DNA of 24,219 bases, from IMG/VR virus record IMGVR_UViG_3300040801_000600, positions 1 through 24,219 of that record; one strand, 5' to 3'. The DNA is from a virus. This document shows positions 1-7,909 of this stretch, in pieces (positions within the stretch are counted from its first letter, which is position 1; each line of letters begins with the position of its first letter). Below the pieces are notes generated by a model, which made no database searches, had not been told where the DNA came from, and worked only from the letters and a program-made list of their open reading frames with translations. Position numbers and translations under genes: made by a program.

Positions 1-141
1 CTCTAATTGAGTTAAATTGAATTGCCCTTCCGCAGACTGACGAGATTGAGCACGGGCAGCTTCAAGTTGTCTTCTATTTTCTTCAAGAAGACCACTAAGC
101 TCAGTTAAGCGTGCTGCTAATTGTGGATCACCTGTTGGCAT
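1..141 (-). CDS. N-terminal part of an unidentified coiled-coil protein (partial at left edge)
   Basis: An open frame starts at the ATG at 141-139 and stays open for 47 codons to the window edge, so only the N-terminus is seen. The start is supported by TAGGAG about nine bases upstream. The visible protein begins MPTGDPQLAARL and continues with a heptad-like run rich in Leu, Glu, Gln and Arg (residues 8-47), consistent with a coiled coil. It is the next gene after the second tape-measure-like giant, with a 32-base gap, so it probably belongs to the tail or baseplate transcript. I do not recognise the family. No exact TATAAATA box lies in the gap, only an AT-rich TATATATAAT run. Confidence 0.7.
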   Translation of the reverse strand, partial: MPTGDPQLAARLTELSGLLEENRRQLEAARAQSRQSAEGQFNLTQLE

Positions 142-173
142 AAGTATATACTCCTACAATATTATATATATCA

Positions 174-3023
174 TCAAGCATTTATAATACCTTTGGATAA
201 TTGTTTCATTGTATATAATTCATGACTATCAACAGTTCTATTAGTTGTGTTTACATATACATTATGCTCAAGACGTTTTCTTGAATACTCTCTAAGGTTT
301 TCGCGTATATCATTCCATTCTGGAAGGGATTTGGTATATTCTACAATATACTCCATACCAGCTTTATCAAGAGCAAGATATTCATTTGAATCTTTGAATG
401 GTACAACAGCACCTCTAGCTAACTCATCAGCAACAATATTAACCCCATCAGGCTCATCAAATGCCCATACATAGTCTCCAGTAAACTCAGTTGGGGTTTG
501 ATTAAAAGTAATGTCTTGGGTTATTTCATGGTTAAATCCAGAAGAACGGTATAATTGCATTCGACGTTCAACGACAAGGCTTTCTAAAAATCTTCTTCTG
601 TCAGCATATTCGCTATTAGATTTATCCAAACTTCTAATCATTTCAATTATTGAATTTCTATATCTGATGTAAGACTCTATATCTGAACGAATGACATCCA
701 TTCCTCTTTTTCTTCCTCCACCAAAGCCGTCACCAGTAGCACTTTCACCTTCCCACATACGCCATCTTGGAGTGTCTCCACTTCTATTAGGAATTCTTAT
801 GAATCTAGAATTTAATATATCATCTAAAGCTTCTTGATTTATGTTTGATGGAGAGCTTTCAACATTATTTCTTTGTAGTTCACTTAATGTTCTTAGACTC
901 TCTGTTACAAAATCAAAAGAAGCCCCTCTAAATTGATCGCTTGCATTTACTACAGTTGCAGCAGTAAGAGTTAATCCGCTTAATGATGATACAAATTCCC
1001 CATAATTTAATGCTGTTGATTCAATGGTATCTCTGCCAGCCAAAATTCTTCTTCTTGCATTTCTAGTACTTTCAGATATTTGCCTATGGGTTTCTGATAT
1101 GTTACTCATAGTATCTTCTACCATGGTCAGAACATCGGGATCATTTATTCCAGTTTCTGATATTGCACTGAGAGTCATCACTAATTGCTGATTTGCAGCC
1201 ATTCTATCTGATAATATTTCTTCGCTTACATCAGTCTGTCTGCTTGAAATATGTTGCATTCTTGCTTGTATGTCTTCAATATATGCTTCTATCTCTTCTT
1301 GAGTGGCGTCCCTTACTGCTCCACCTCTAATATTTCCAGTAATTAAGTTTTGAGAAGAAATCTTCATATCTGAAGTTATAGCTTCAGTTATATTTTGAAT
1401 TAATTCATCCTGGGTTAATGTAGTAGACGAAGCATAATTGACAGCCATGGCAGCCACCATATCTCTTGTTAATTCTTGTCTATCTGACGACGCCAATCTT
1501 GCCAACCCAGTTGATGCCAATGAACGATTCATAACGTTTGCTTGGATATTACTTGTTCTATCAGAGTTCATATAATTTGATAAAGAACTGACAATCCCAC
1601 CGAATAAGTTCTGGAAAGTTATTCTTGCCCATTCACCTACAAAATTTCCAACAACATCTATTGTTTCAAATCCATCAGCAACGCCAACAATGGCTTTGAA
1701 CAATTTATCAATGGCATTAACAAACCAATTATTTTGTATAAAATGAGATACAGTGTCCATTATTTCTGATGCAGTGTCTAATACACCTTGTATCATTCTA
1801 CTCCCACCACCAGACACATAACTAATAAATTCACTAATCCATGAAAATATATTTGCAGTTGTTTCTTCACCAAATAGTGTAGACATTGACGAATATATGA
1901 AATTATAAAATCCTTCCAATACAGAATCTAAAACTCCACTAAGACCACTGGCGTCAAAAATCCAAGACATAAATGATTTAATTCCATCCCATATCCAGGA
2001 TGTTACATTCTTTAGTAATCCAAATCCCTTTCCAATTAAATCAGCTAAATATCCTCCAGTTTCAATTAATCCGACTATAGCATTTAGGCCAAGTCGAACG
2101 AACATGATAACAAGGGGTATACCAAGGATTAAACTTAATGGACCACCTGTAAGGGTTTTCATTACTAATTTTCCAAGCCACCTAAAGTAGGTTTTGAATC
2201 CAAACCCCAAAATAGATACAGTCTTCTTAATGGCCTTTAAACCAACTTCGAATATAGTCTTTAGACCTTTAGCAATAAAAGATATAGCTTGGAATCCCAC
2301 ATCAATAAACCATTTGATTGGCTTCCATGCTACTGTAGCAACATATTTTATAGCGTTCCATGTGGGACCAATCAATAAACTTGTATATTTCTTAAATAAA
2401 TTCCATGCCCCAATAAATGGTCTAGTAATCCAACTTCCAAGGGTCTTTAGTGCCCCGACACCTTTATCATATAACCACTTTGAAAAATCAATAAATTTGT
2501 CCTTCAAAAATTTTGTACTATTAACCAATTTATCCAAAGCACCCTGAAAATATTTTTCAAAGTCTATACCAGACCCAATCGTAAAACATTTTTTGTTTAA
2601 TGCTTTCTCATTTTCATTTGTTTCGTTTTCAAAATGTTCTGTTATAGATTTGATATTAGCGTTAATTATTTTTTCTGATGAATCTGCTTCATTGTCTGAC
2701 TTTGATACTTCATCTTTAGAGTTTTGAATTATAGAATCATGAAGTCTTTTGGTTGCTTCAGATTCAGTTTTTGATTCATTCTGTAATAAATCACGGTATG
2801 TATCAAATTGTAATGACAATTCTTTCATTAGTTCTATATTTCTCTTTTGATTTTCTGATTCTGAAGAATTGTTTCGTTTTGATAATTCTGTTTTTATTTG
2901 TCGTATTTTTTCTTGTATATCTTTTAGTTTATCAGGTACATTCCCTAGATCTGCTGATACAATATCATCAGTTTTTTTTATATTCACTAATTTATCAAAA
3001 TTATTTTGATCAAATTCACTCAT
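174..3023 (-). CDS. Second giant tape-measure-like tail protein (949 aa), possible paralogue of the neighbouring tape measure
   Basis: A 949-residue protein. Residues 1-145 are charged and helical (coiled-coil-like, rich in Lys, Glu, Ser). Residues 155-430 form a long hydrophobic, Trp/Phe/Gly-rich region with repeated W-x-x-[IL]-K-type units. Residues 470-950 are polar and helix-rich. The same layout is seen in the gene just upstream, and both share a Pro-Leu-Val-Ile step followed by an amphipathic Gly/Leu/Trp stretch, which suggests duplication. Its ATG overlaps the upstream stop (TAATG at 3023), implying translational coupling. Tape-measure proteins set tail length and line the tube lumen; T4 gp29 is 590 residues. 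This one lacks the clear C-terminal GG-x-VGE motif of its neighbour, so it could instead be another lumen or ejected protein. Position makes a tail role likely; exact function is inferred. Confidence 0.6.
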   Translation of the reverse strand: MSEFDQNNFDKLVNIKKTDDIVSADLGNVPDKLKDIQEKIRQIKTELSKRNNSSESENQKRNIELMKELSLQFDTYRDLLQNESKTESEATKRLHDSIIQNSKDEVSKSDNEADSSEKIINANIKSITEHFENETNENEKALNKKCFTIGSGIDFEKYFQGALDKLVNSTKFLKDKFIDFSKWLYDKGVGALKTLGSWITRPFIGAWNLFKKYTSLLIGPTWNAIKYVATVAWKPIKWFIDVGFQAISFIAKGLKTIFEVGLKAIKKTVSILGFGFKTYFRWLGKLVMKTLTGGPLSLILGIPLVIMFVRLGLNAIVGLIETGGYLADLIGKGFGLLKNVTSWIWDGIKSFMSWIFDASGLSGVLDSVLEGFYNFIYSSMSTLFGEETTANIFSWISEFISYVSGGGSRMIQGVLDTASEIMDTVSHFIQNNWFVNAIDKLFKAIVGVADGFETIDVVGNFVGEWARITFQNLFGGIVSSLSNYMNSDRTSNIQANVMNRSLASTGLARLASSDRQELTRDMVAAMAVNYASSTTLTQDELIQNITEAITSDMKISSQNLITGNIRGGAVRDATQEEIEAYIEDIQARMQHISSRQTDVSEEILSDRMAANQQLVMTLSAISETGINDPDVLTMVEDTMSNISETHRQISESTRNARRRILAGRDTIESTALNYGEFVSSLSGLTLTAATVVNASDQFRGASFDFVTESLRTLSELQRNNVESSPSNINQEALDDILNSRFIRIPNRSGDTPRWRMWEGESATGDGFGGGRKRGMDVIRSDIESYIRYRNSIIEMIRSLDKSNSEYADRRRFLESLVVERRMQLYRSSGFNHEITQDITFNQTPTEFTGDYVWAFDEPDGVNIVADELARGAVVPFKDSNEYLALDKAGMEYIVEYTKSLPEWNDIRENLREYSRKRLEHNVYVNTTNRTVDSHELYTMKQLSKGIINA

Positions 3024-6000
3024 TATTCAGCACCTAAAAGTCCCATACTTAAATTCTTGAGGTCATACATAGTGGTATCATTTTCTTCTGGCGTTGATGC
3101 AGCACTTATAACATTTATGATATCTCGACTAACCTCTTCTTTTATCTCTTCTGAAAAAGTATCAGAATCAATTAGCTCATCCATACTATTTATTATAAAC
3201 AACCACCCTTCTTTGTTGATAGGGATAACAACTTCAGAATGTTCCCCTTCACCCACCCATGCCAAGAGTGCATCTTTTATAACACCACCTAAAGCTAATG
3301 CATCAATAGAAGTACCACCAGAATCAGTGAACATTCTTTCTTGGGCAGTTCTTCTTCGAATATTAGCATCTGCTGTCATGTGACGTAACTCAGAACGTAA
3401 ATTTCCAGTTTCCCAAGCGTCAGATTCAAACAACATATCCATCTGTCTCATTATAAATGCGTCACTTAAATTAAATGATCTAGCAGCAAGAACATTTCGA
3501 TGGAAGGATTCATTAAACATTCTCTCTATAGCTTCTGGATTATTTTCATAAGTTAAACCTGAACGTATTGCTGGTATAAAATAATTAAGAAATAAATCTT
3601 TATATGGAGATGCCCCAACATAATCTGGGATGTTCTCGCCATCCTCAATACTTATTGTTGACATATCAAAATTAAATTGCTGATTAAGATTACTCAATTG
3701 GATAAGTAGGTCAGCGACGTTAATTTGGCGAGTTATTCTAGCTCTATCCATAACTCCCATTGCTCTTTGAATCTGCGAATTAAATTCTTCTATTGTTTGG
3801 GCAGTTCGTATTCCTGCTAGAACACTAGTCAATTCTCTTAATGCTTGGGTTTGTTGAGGTATTTCTGAAGACCCGAGTAATTCACGATCTATTTCTTCAG
3901 AAGTCATCCTTGCAAATCTAACCATTCTACCAGTAGTTAGAGGCCAACGGATTCCAGAACTAACGTTTGCAACAGATTCATTCGTATATGAATGCAGTTC
4001 GCCAATCATAGTTTCTATTGCTTCTCTACTTTGTTGGTCAATTGTTTCTAAAGATTCTAACTGTTCATATTGTTCGTTTATGGCAGACTCTAACTCTCTC
4101 GCACGTTCTTCACCTAAACGTCTCAGAGTAGCATTTCCTATACTCATATTAATAAAACGAGTTCTTACTGAATGTCCACCGCCTTCTATACTAAAATCTC
4201 CATAACTTGAAAGTAAACTATCTCGTGTAACAGAAAATCCTCTTGTATCTCCAAGAGATAATGCTCTTTCCATATTATCAATTACTGCTCTAGTTCCTGA
4301 TAAGGCGGCATTAATTCTATTTAGTCTATATCCAATATCTTCTCTTGTATGACCAAATATCTCCATTGCTAATGCACGAACGTTGATTTTGATTTCATCT
4401 TTCATATCAGATCTGAGGGGGTTACCTCCAAATTCAAATGTATTTAAAAATTGTGTAAGGGTTCGATTTCCAACTGAAATTAATTCAGACAGATACTGAG
4501 ATCTATTCTCAGGGTTAGAAAATACATCATTTACCATTTGTAAATAATGTTGTGCCATTTGACGAGTAACTATGTTTAATGCTAGTGAGTGAATTTCAGG
4601 AAGAACTTCATTAAACATAATAATTTCTGTTTGTTCCAATTCTTGTAGTTGAAACTGTAATGTAGATCCTTGAGTATTACCACCAGAGAAGAACGCAAGC
4701 TCAAACTCTCTGGCAGCATCACCACTACTGAAATAATTGAAAAATACTTGAGAAACTTTTAGTATCTTATCTATTTGTATAAATAGTTTTTCTCTTTCTG
4801 CCAGCCCTATAAAACTAAAGACTTTATCCACGAAGTTCCCAAGATGATCTAATCCAGATCTACCTATATCTTCCATTTCTTCTGAAGAAACGCCAAATAG
4901 ACGACCTAGACTTTTATCCCAGAAGTTTGATAATCCACCTTCAGTAATCCATTCCCAAATACCACTGAAAAAGTTACCTATTTCTTGATTTAATTCTGCA
5001 CCATTCTCCATACCTAGCATAGATGCTATACTATCCCAACCAGATGAAATCAAATCAGAAATTAAATTCCAAGCACCAGAGATAATCTTTCCAATTAATT
5101 CTCCAGCACCAGCCAATAACTTTGGACCAAAAGCAACTAATGCTATACCAAGTCCCCAAATAACTAATGGACTTGAAAAGATTTCAAGAAGAGTTTCAAA
5201 TAAAATTTTAGTTATTGCTTTACCAGTCTCAGAAAATGCTTCAAAAATTCCTCTAATAGCTTTCCAGCCAATCGTCGCTAACCCTTTAACAATTTTCCAG
5301 GCTTTGTCAATTATGAATACACCAGCTTGAACTACCCACTTGAAAATCTTCCAACCAAATTTAGCCACCCCAGATAAAGCTTTATAGACTAGTTTTCCTG
5401 GACCACCAAAGAACTTCAAGAAATTTCCAACAGTCTTATCTAGAAATCCCCCAACAGTTTCACCTGCACGATCAAAAGTCTTCATCGTTTTATTGTAGAC
5501 TTCTCCAGTTTGAGAACTAACGATATCAGAAAATTGAGCGAGAGCTTCAGTTTTAATTTCAGACGCAGTTTGCTTTAATTTTCCCCACGTTCTACAAAGA
5601 CCATCAGTGAATATCTTTGTAAATTCTTTTCTTCTTTTGGCGAAATTTTTTAATGTAGGTAATGTTGTAGTGGTGAGACCTTTACCAATATTTTCTAATT
5701 TTTCTTTTGTCTTTCCAAGAGAGTTGGATAGAGTTTCTTTTATTTTAGTGACGCTTTTTTCGTAAGCTTCTGATGCTTTTGCACGTTTATCTGAAATTTC
5801 TTTAAATGAAGATAAAGTCTTTTTAAAAAGTTCTTTTTGTTGTTTCAACTTTTCAGATAATCGTTTATCTTTTTCTTTTTGTTCATTTGTTATATTTTCG
5901 TTAGTAGATTTTGGTTTCCCTATATTAAGATCATCTACTAAAATGTAAACATCAGATTCTAATTTCGAAATAGTTAGCTTTATTTCTGCTAATTCATCAT

Positions 6001-6106
6001 CAGTAAGTGTTGGAGTTTGAGGTTGGGAATTTTGACGAAGCTGCTCTTCCATTCGTTTAAGCTGCTCTATTCTCATACGTTCTTTTAATTCGTCATAATC
6101 CGCCAT
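3023..6106 (-). CDS. Tail tape measure protein (about 1,027 aa)
   Basis: The protein has a charged coiled-coil N-terminus (roughly residues 5-150), a hydrophobic Trp/Gly-rich central region (about 220-400) and a long helical C-terminal half. Near the end, at about residues 940-962, is a GGVI...WVGEGEHSEVVIPI stretch. This matches the GG-[IV]...[LW]VGE-x-[GE]-x-E-[AV][VI]IP motif that recurs near the C-terminus of many phage tape-measure proteins. It follows the gp26-like gene and its small overlapping partner, the usual place of a tape measure after tail-assembly chaperones. The open frame begins with GTG at 6118, but the ATG at 6106 is preferred because GGAAGG lies just ahead of it and nothing suitable precedes the GTG. 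The start overlaps the end of the upstream small gene. Longer than T4 gp29 (590 aa). Confidence 0.75.
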   Translation of the reverse strand: MADYDELKERMRIEQLKRMEEQLRQNSQPQTPTLTDDELAEIKLTISKLESDVYILVDDLNIGKPKSTNENITNEQKEKDKRLSEKLKQQKELFKKTLSSFKEISDKRAKASEAYEKSVTKIKETLSNSLGKTKEKLENIGKGLTTTTLPTLKNFAKRRKEFTKIFTDGLCRTWGKLKQTASEIKTEALAQFSDIVSSQTGEVYNKTMKTFDRAGETVGGFLDKTVGNFLKFFGGPGKLVYKALSGVAKFGWKIFKWVVQAGVFIIDKAWKIVKGLATIGWKAIRGIFEAFSETGKAITKILFETLLEIFSSPLVIWGLGIALVAFGPKLLAGAGELIGKIISGAWNLISDLISSGWDSIASMLGMENGAELNQEIGNFFSGIWEWITEGGLSNFWDKSLGRLFGVSSEEMEDIGRSGLDHLGNFVDKVFSFIGLAEREKLFIQIDKILKVSQVFFNYFSSGDAAREFELAFFSGGNTQGSTLQFQLQELEQTEIIMFNEVLPEIHSLALNIVTRQMAQHYLQMVNDVFSNPENRSQYLSELISVGNRTLTQFLNTFEFGGNPLRSDMKDEIKINVRALAMEIFGHTREDIGYRLNRINAALSGTRAVIDNMERALSLGDTRGFSVTRDSLLSSYGDFSIEGGGHSVRTRFINMSIGNATLRRLGEERARELESAINEQYEQLESLETIDQQSREAIETMIGELHSYTNESVANVSSGIRWPLTTGRMVRFARMTSEEIDRELLGSSEIPQQTQALRELTSVLAGIRTAQTIEEFNSQIQRAMGVMDRARITRQINVADLLIQLSNLNQQFNFDMSTISIEDGENIPDYVGASPYKDLFLNYFIPAIRSGLTYENNPEAIERMFNESFHRNVLAARSFNLSDAFIMRQMDMLFESDAWETGNLRSELRHMTADANIRRRTAQERMFTDSGGTSIDALALGGVIKDALLAWVGEGEHSEVVIPINKEGWLFIINSMDELIDSDTFSEEIKEEVSRDIINVISAASTPEENDTTMYDLKNLSMGLLGAE

Positions 6107-6353
6107 TTTGCCTTCCACCAGTTATTGCTTTAATTATAGAATTAACTGCTTTTTGAGCGAATTGCATTACACTCTTTACAAATTCTTTTTTACCTTCCTG
6201 CTTTTCAGTATAGACTTTCTTAAAATTATATATAAAGAAATGTAACTCATCCATAGACATATTTTCAATGTCTGAATGAGTTACGCCACCCTCAGAAAAT
6301 ATAATTAATTCTATAGCATCACTAAGCAACTTAGAGAAATGCTCAGGAGCCAT
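6093..6353 (-). CDS. Small tail-assembly protein, possible frameshift partner of the gp26-like gene (gp51/GT-like)
   Basis: An 86-residue basic/amphipathic protein whose ATG overlaps the stop of the gp26-like gene (TAATG, 6351-6355) and whose end overlaps the start of the tape measure gene. A central DELHFFIYNFKKVY segment is followed by a Lys-rich helix. A short second chaperone frame squeezed between a tail-assembly protein and the tape measure is the lambda G/GT arrangement; in T4 the nearest analogues are gp26 and gp51. The frame is -1 relative to the upstream gene and open back to a run of seven T at 6368-6362. It could therefore be made as a fusion by slippage, by its own ATG, or both. 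No strong Shine-Dalgarno precedes its ATG, which favours coupling or frameshifting. Family assignment rests on position. Confidence 0.6.
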   Translation of the reverse strand: MAPEHFSKLLSDAIELIIFSEGGVTHSDIENMSMDELHFFIYNFKKVYTEKQEGKKEFVKSVMQFAQKAVNSIIKAITGGRQNGGL

Positions 6354-7147
6354 TAATTGATAAAAAAACTCAGGATATTCGCCTCTTCTTCAGGATTGTT
6401 ATAGTCACCATCCTCAAAGTTGAATACCAAGTCAATACCAAAATCAAGTGTCTTCAAGAACTCGTCAATGATCTTAAGTTCTTTATTAGAACAGTTTTCT
6501 GTAATGAATTTGACCTTTTCATCAAAAGTCAATTCATACTCATTTTTAACTTTTTCATCTTCGTCTTCACTATCTTCGTAAGAGTAGATACTCTTTATAA
6601 CAGCAGCATACGCACAATATCTACGTTCAATTACTGAATCTTGACTTTTGTTCTTTCTTACCCAGTTATCAATATTCTTTTCATCTTTTCTGGTTACAGG
6701 ACCAATCTCAATGAAAATGCTATCTGATAACTGAAGTTCTTTATATAATTCACCATCAAAATATTTAACCGGAAACTCAGAAATGTTTACTTCTACATCA
6801 TTTACAATTTCTTCAGTCTTTGGATTGATGTGGCTAATTTTAGAAATAGAACCAGTGGTAAGTTCTTGAATCTTAATCAAAAGATATGTTCTATCTTGAA
6901 CGATCAATGAATCGTTATCAAAGGGTTCATCATCTACTGTTAGGACACAGTGATCCAGAATTCCATCAAATGCTTTGTTGATAAGATATTCATCTTTCTT
7001 TTCAATGGCTTTGAGAACACTTCTTTGTTCTTTCACTTTCATTGGTCGAATTGTAGCCCTCTGTCTGCCAGAAGGAAGTTCAACAACTGACTCTGGAATG
7101 TCACTATCTTTAGACATTTTTTGGCGTAAATCTTTATACCCAGCCAT
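6353..7147 (-). CDS. 26: gp26-like baseplate/tail-assembly protein (T4 baseplate family)
   Basis: A protein of about 264 residues. The open frame reaches a TTG at 7159, but the ATG at 7147 (MAGYKDLRQK) has TTGGAG six bases upstream and is the better start. The N-terminal half contains VELPSGRQRATIRPMKVKEQ, then an acidic D-N-D-S-L-x-x-x-D-R-x-Y-L-L-I-K-I-Q-E segment, followed by a region where related proteins carry Cys/His-like positions. This layout resembles the T4 gp26 family (T4 gp26 is 208 aa), which acts in hub/baseplate assembly and sits where other phages have the tail-chaperone G protein. The C-terminus is very acidic and ends at a slippery run of T. It lies directly after a terminator hairpin, so it may be expressed at lower level than the tube gene. 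Confidence 0.6.
   Translation of the reverse strand: MAGYKDLRQKMSKDSDIPESVVELPSGRQRATIRPMKVKEQRSVLKAIEKKDEYLINKAFDGILDHCVLTVDDEPFDNDSLIVQDRTYLLIKIQELTTGSISKISHINPKTEEIVNDVEVNISEFPVKYFDGELYKELQLSDSIFIEIGPVTRKDEKNIDNWVRKNKSQDSVIERRYCAYAAVIKSIYSYEDSEDEDEKVKNEYELTFDEKVKFITENCSNKELKIIDEFLKTLDFGIDLVFNFEDGDYNNPEEEANILSFFIN
6362..6368 (-). promoter_or_regulatory. Candidate -1 ribosomal frameshift site (T_TTT_TTT)
   Basis: On the minus strand the last codons of the gp26-like gene read AGT TTT TTT ATC AAT TAA. The seven T fit X_XXY_YYZ in the zero frame, and a -1 slip continues TAT CAA TTA ATG into the 86-residue frame with no intervening stop. Slip sites just before the stop of a tail-assembly chaperone are well known in dsDNA phages. 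No clear stimulatory pseudoknot was worked out. Confidence 0.45.
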
Positions 7148-7160
7148 ATATTTCTCCAAA

Positions 7161-7200
7161 TAAAAATGGGGTTGATGTATTTAATTATACACCAACCCCA
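7161..7200 (-). terminator. Rho-independent terminator after gp19
   Basis: Minus-strand arms TGGGGTTGGTGTAT (7200-7187) and ATACATCAACCCCA (7180-7167) pair over 14 positions with one G-T wobble around a six-base AATTAA loop. TTTTTA follows at 7166-7161. It lies about 30 bases after the tube gene stop and ends just ahead of the Shine-Dalgarno of the gp26-like gene. A run of T also follows on the plus strand (7204-7208), so it could work both ways. Confidence 0.8.
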
Positions 7201-7232
7201 CGATTTTTATCAGAAATCTAACTAATGTTAAA

Positions 7233-7871
7233 TTACTGTGGATTGAATGGGTTCTGCCAGTTTCCATTTGGTGGTGGAGAACCACGATCAATCTGAACTG
7301 CTTGAGTACTACGAATTCCTGGCTGAGTATCAGTAGTGTTATCACCGATCTGATTAAGAAGAACGTAGTAGTCATATGAGAAAGTAACTTCAAATGTTTC
7401 AACGTTACCAGTCTGGTCATGACCCACAGAAATGTTGCCGACGTTCTTAGGCCATGCACCAACAAGACCATAAACAGTTGCTCTTGCACCATTTCTAGTC
7501 AACTGGGCAACAGAAATTTGGTCAGACTTGTATTCGTTTGAGTGACCAAGAAGCTGAGTACCAATATCATAACAAATGTGCTGCCAACGCATAAAGATTC
7601 GACGCATTTCGTGTGCTTCGTCACACAAGAATGTAACAGTCCAATCTGGGAAGGTTGGTGGAGCACCAATCTTGATGTTAACACCTTGGAATGCAATTGG
7701 TACTTCTCCAAGCTGGTATCCTGGCAACTCAGTAGAACGTGCCATGGTGGTCATAACAGTGTCGTTACTTACTTCTGGGATATGAACCAAGAAGAGATAC
7801 GGACGTGCTGGATCACCAATAGTCTGTCTGAAGTTGAATAAGTTGAATGGCTCGCCTTCGTTAAGTGGCAT
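7233..7871 (-). CDS. 19: Tail tube protein gp19
   Basis: A 212-residue protein directly after the tail sheath, as in T4 (gp19 is 163 aa). It begins MPLNEGEPFNLFNFRQ and contains the PYLFLVHIPEV strand typical of the myovirus tube fold, then ST-E-LPGYQLGEVPI, WTVTFLCDEAHEMRRIFMRW, and a late VETFEVTFSYDYYVL strand, all hallmarks of T4-type tube subunits. It polymerises into the inner tail tube through which DNA is delivered. The C-terminus is extended by a Pro/Asn/Gly-rich tail (about residues 185-212). The start has AGGAG seven to nine bases upstream. The gene ends at a strong hairpin terminator. A TATAAATG box about 30 bases upstream could give it extra late transcription. Confidence 0.93.
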   Translation of the reverse strand: MPLNEGEPFNLFNFRQTIGDPARPYLFLVHIPEVSNDTVMTTMARSTELPGYQLGEVPIAFQGVNIKIGAPPTFPDWTVTFLCDEAHEMRRIFMRWQHICYDIGTQLLGHSNEYKSDQISVAQLTRNGARATVYGLVGAWPKNVGNISVGHDQTGNVETFEVTFSYDYYVLLNQIGDNTTDTQPGIRSTQAVQIDRGSPPPNGNWQNPFNPQ

Positions 7872-7900
7872 CTTCTAATCTCCTATTATCTTTTCATAAA

Positions 7901-7908
7901 CATTTATA
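7901..7908 (-). promoter_or_regulatory. Near-consensus T4-type late promoter box (TATAAATG) before gp19
   Basis: Minus-strand TATAAATG, one base off the T4 late consensus TATAAATA, lies about 30 bases before the gp19 ATG and just ahead of the gp18 stop, with AGGAGAT between box and start. Weaker than the exact boxes elsewhere. Confidence 0.45.
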
Positions 7909-7909
7909 A

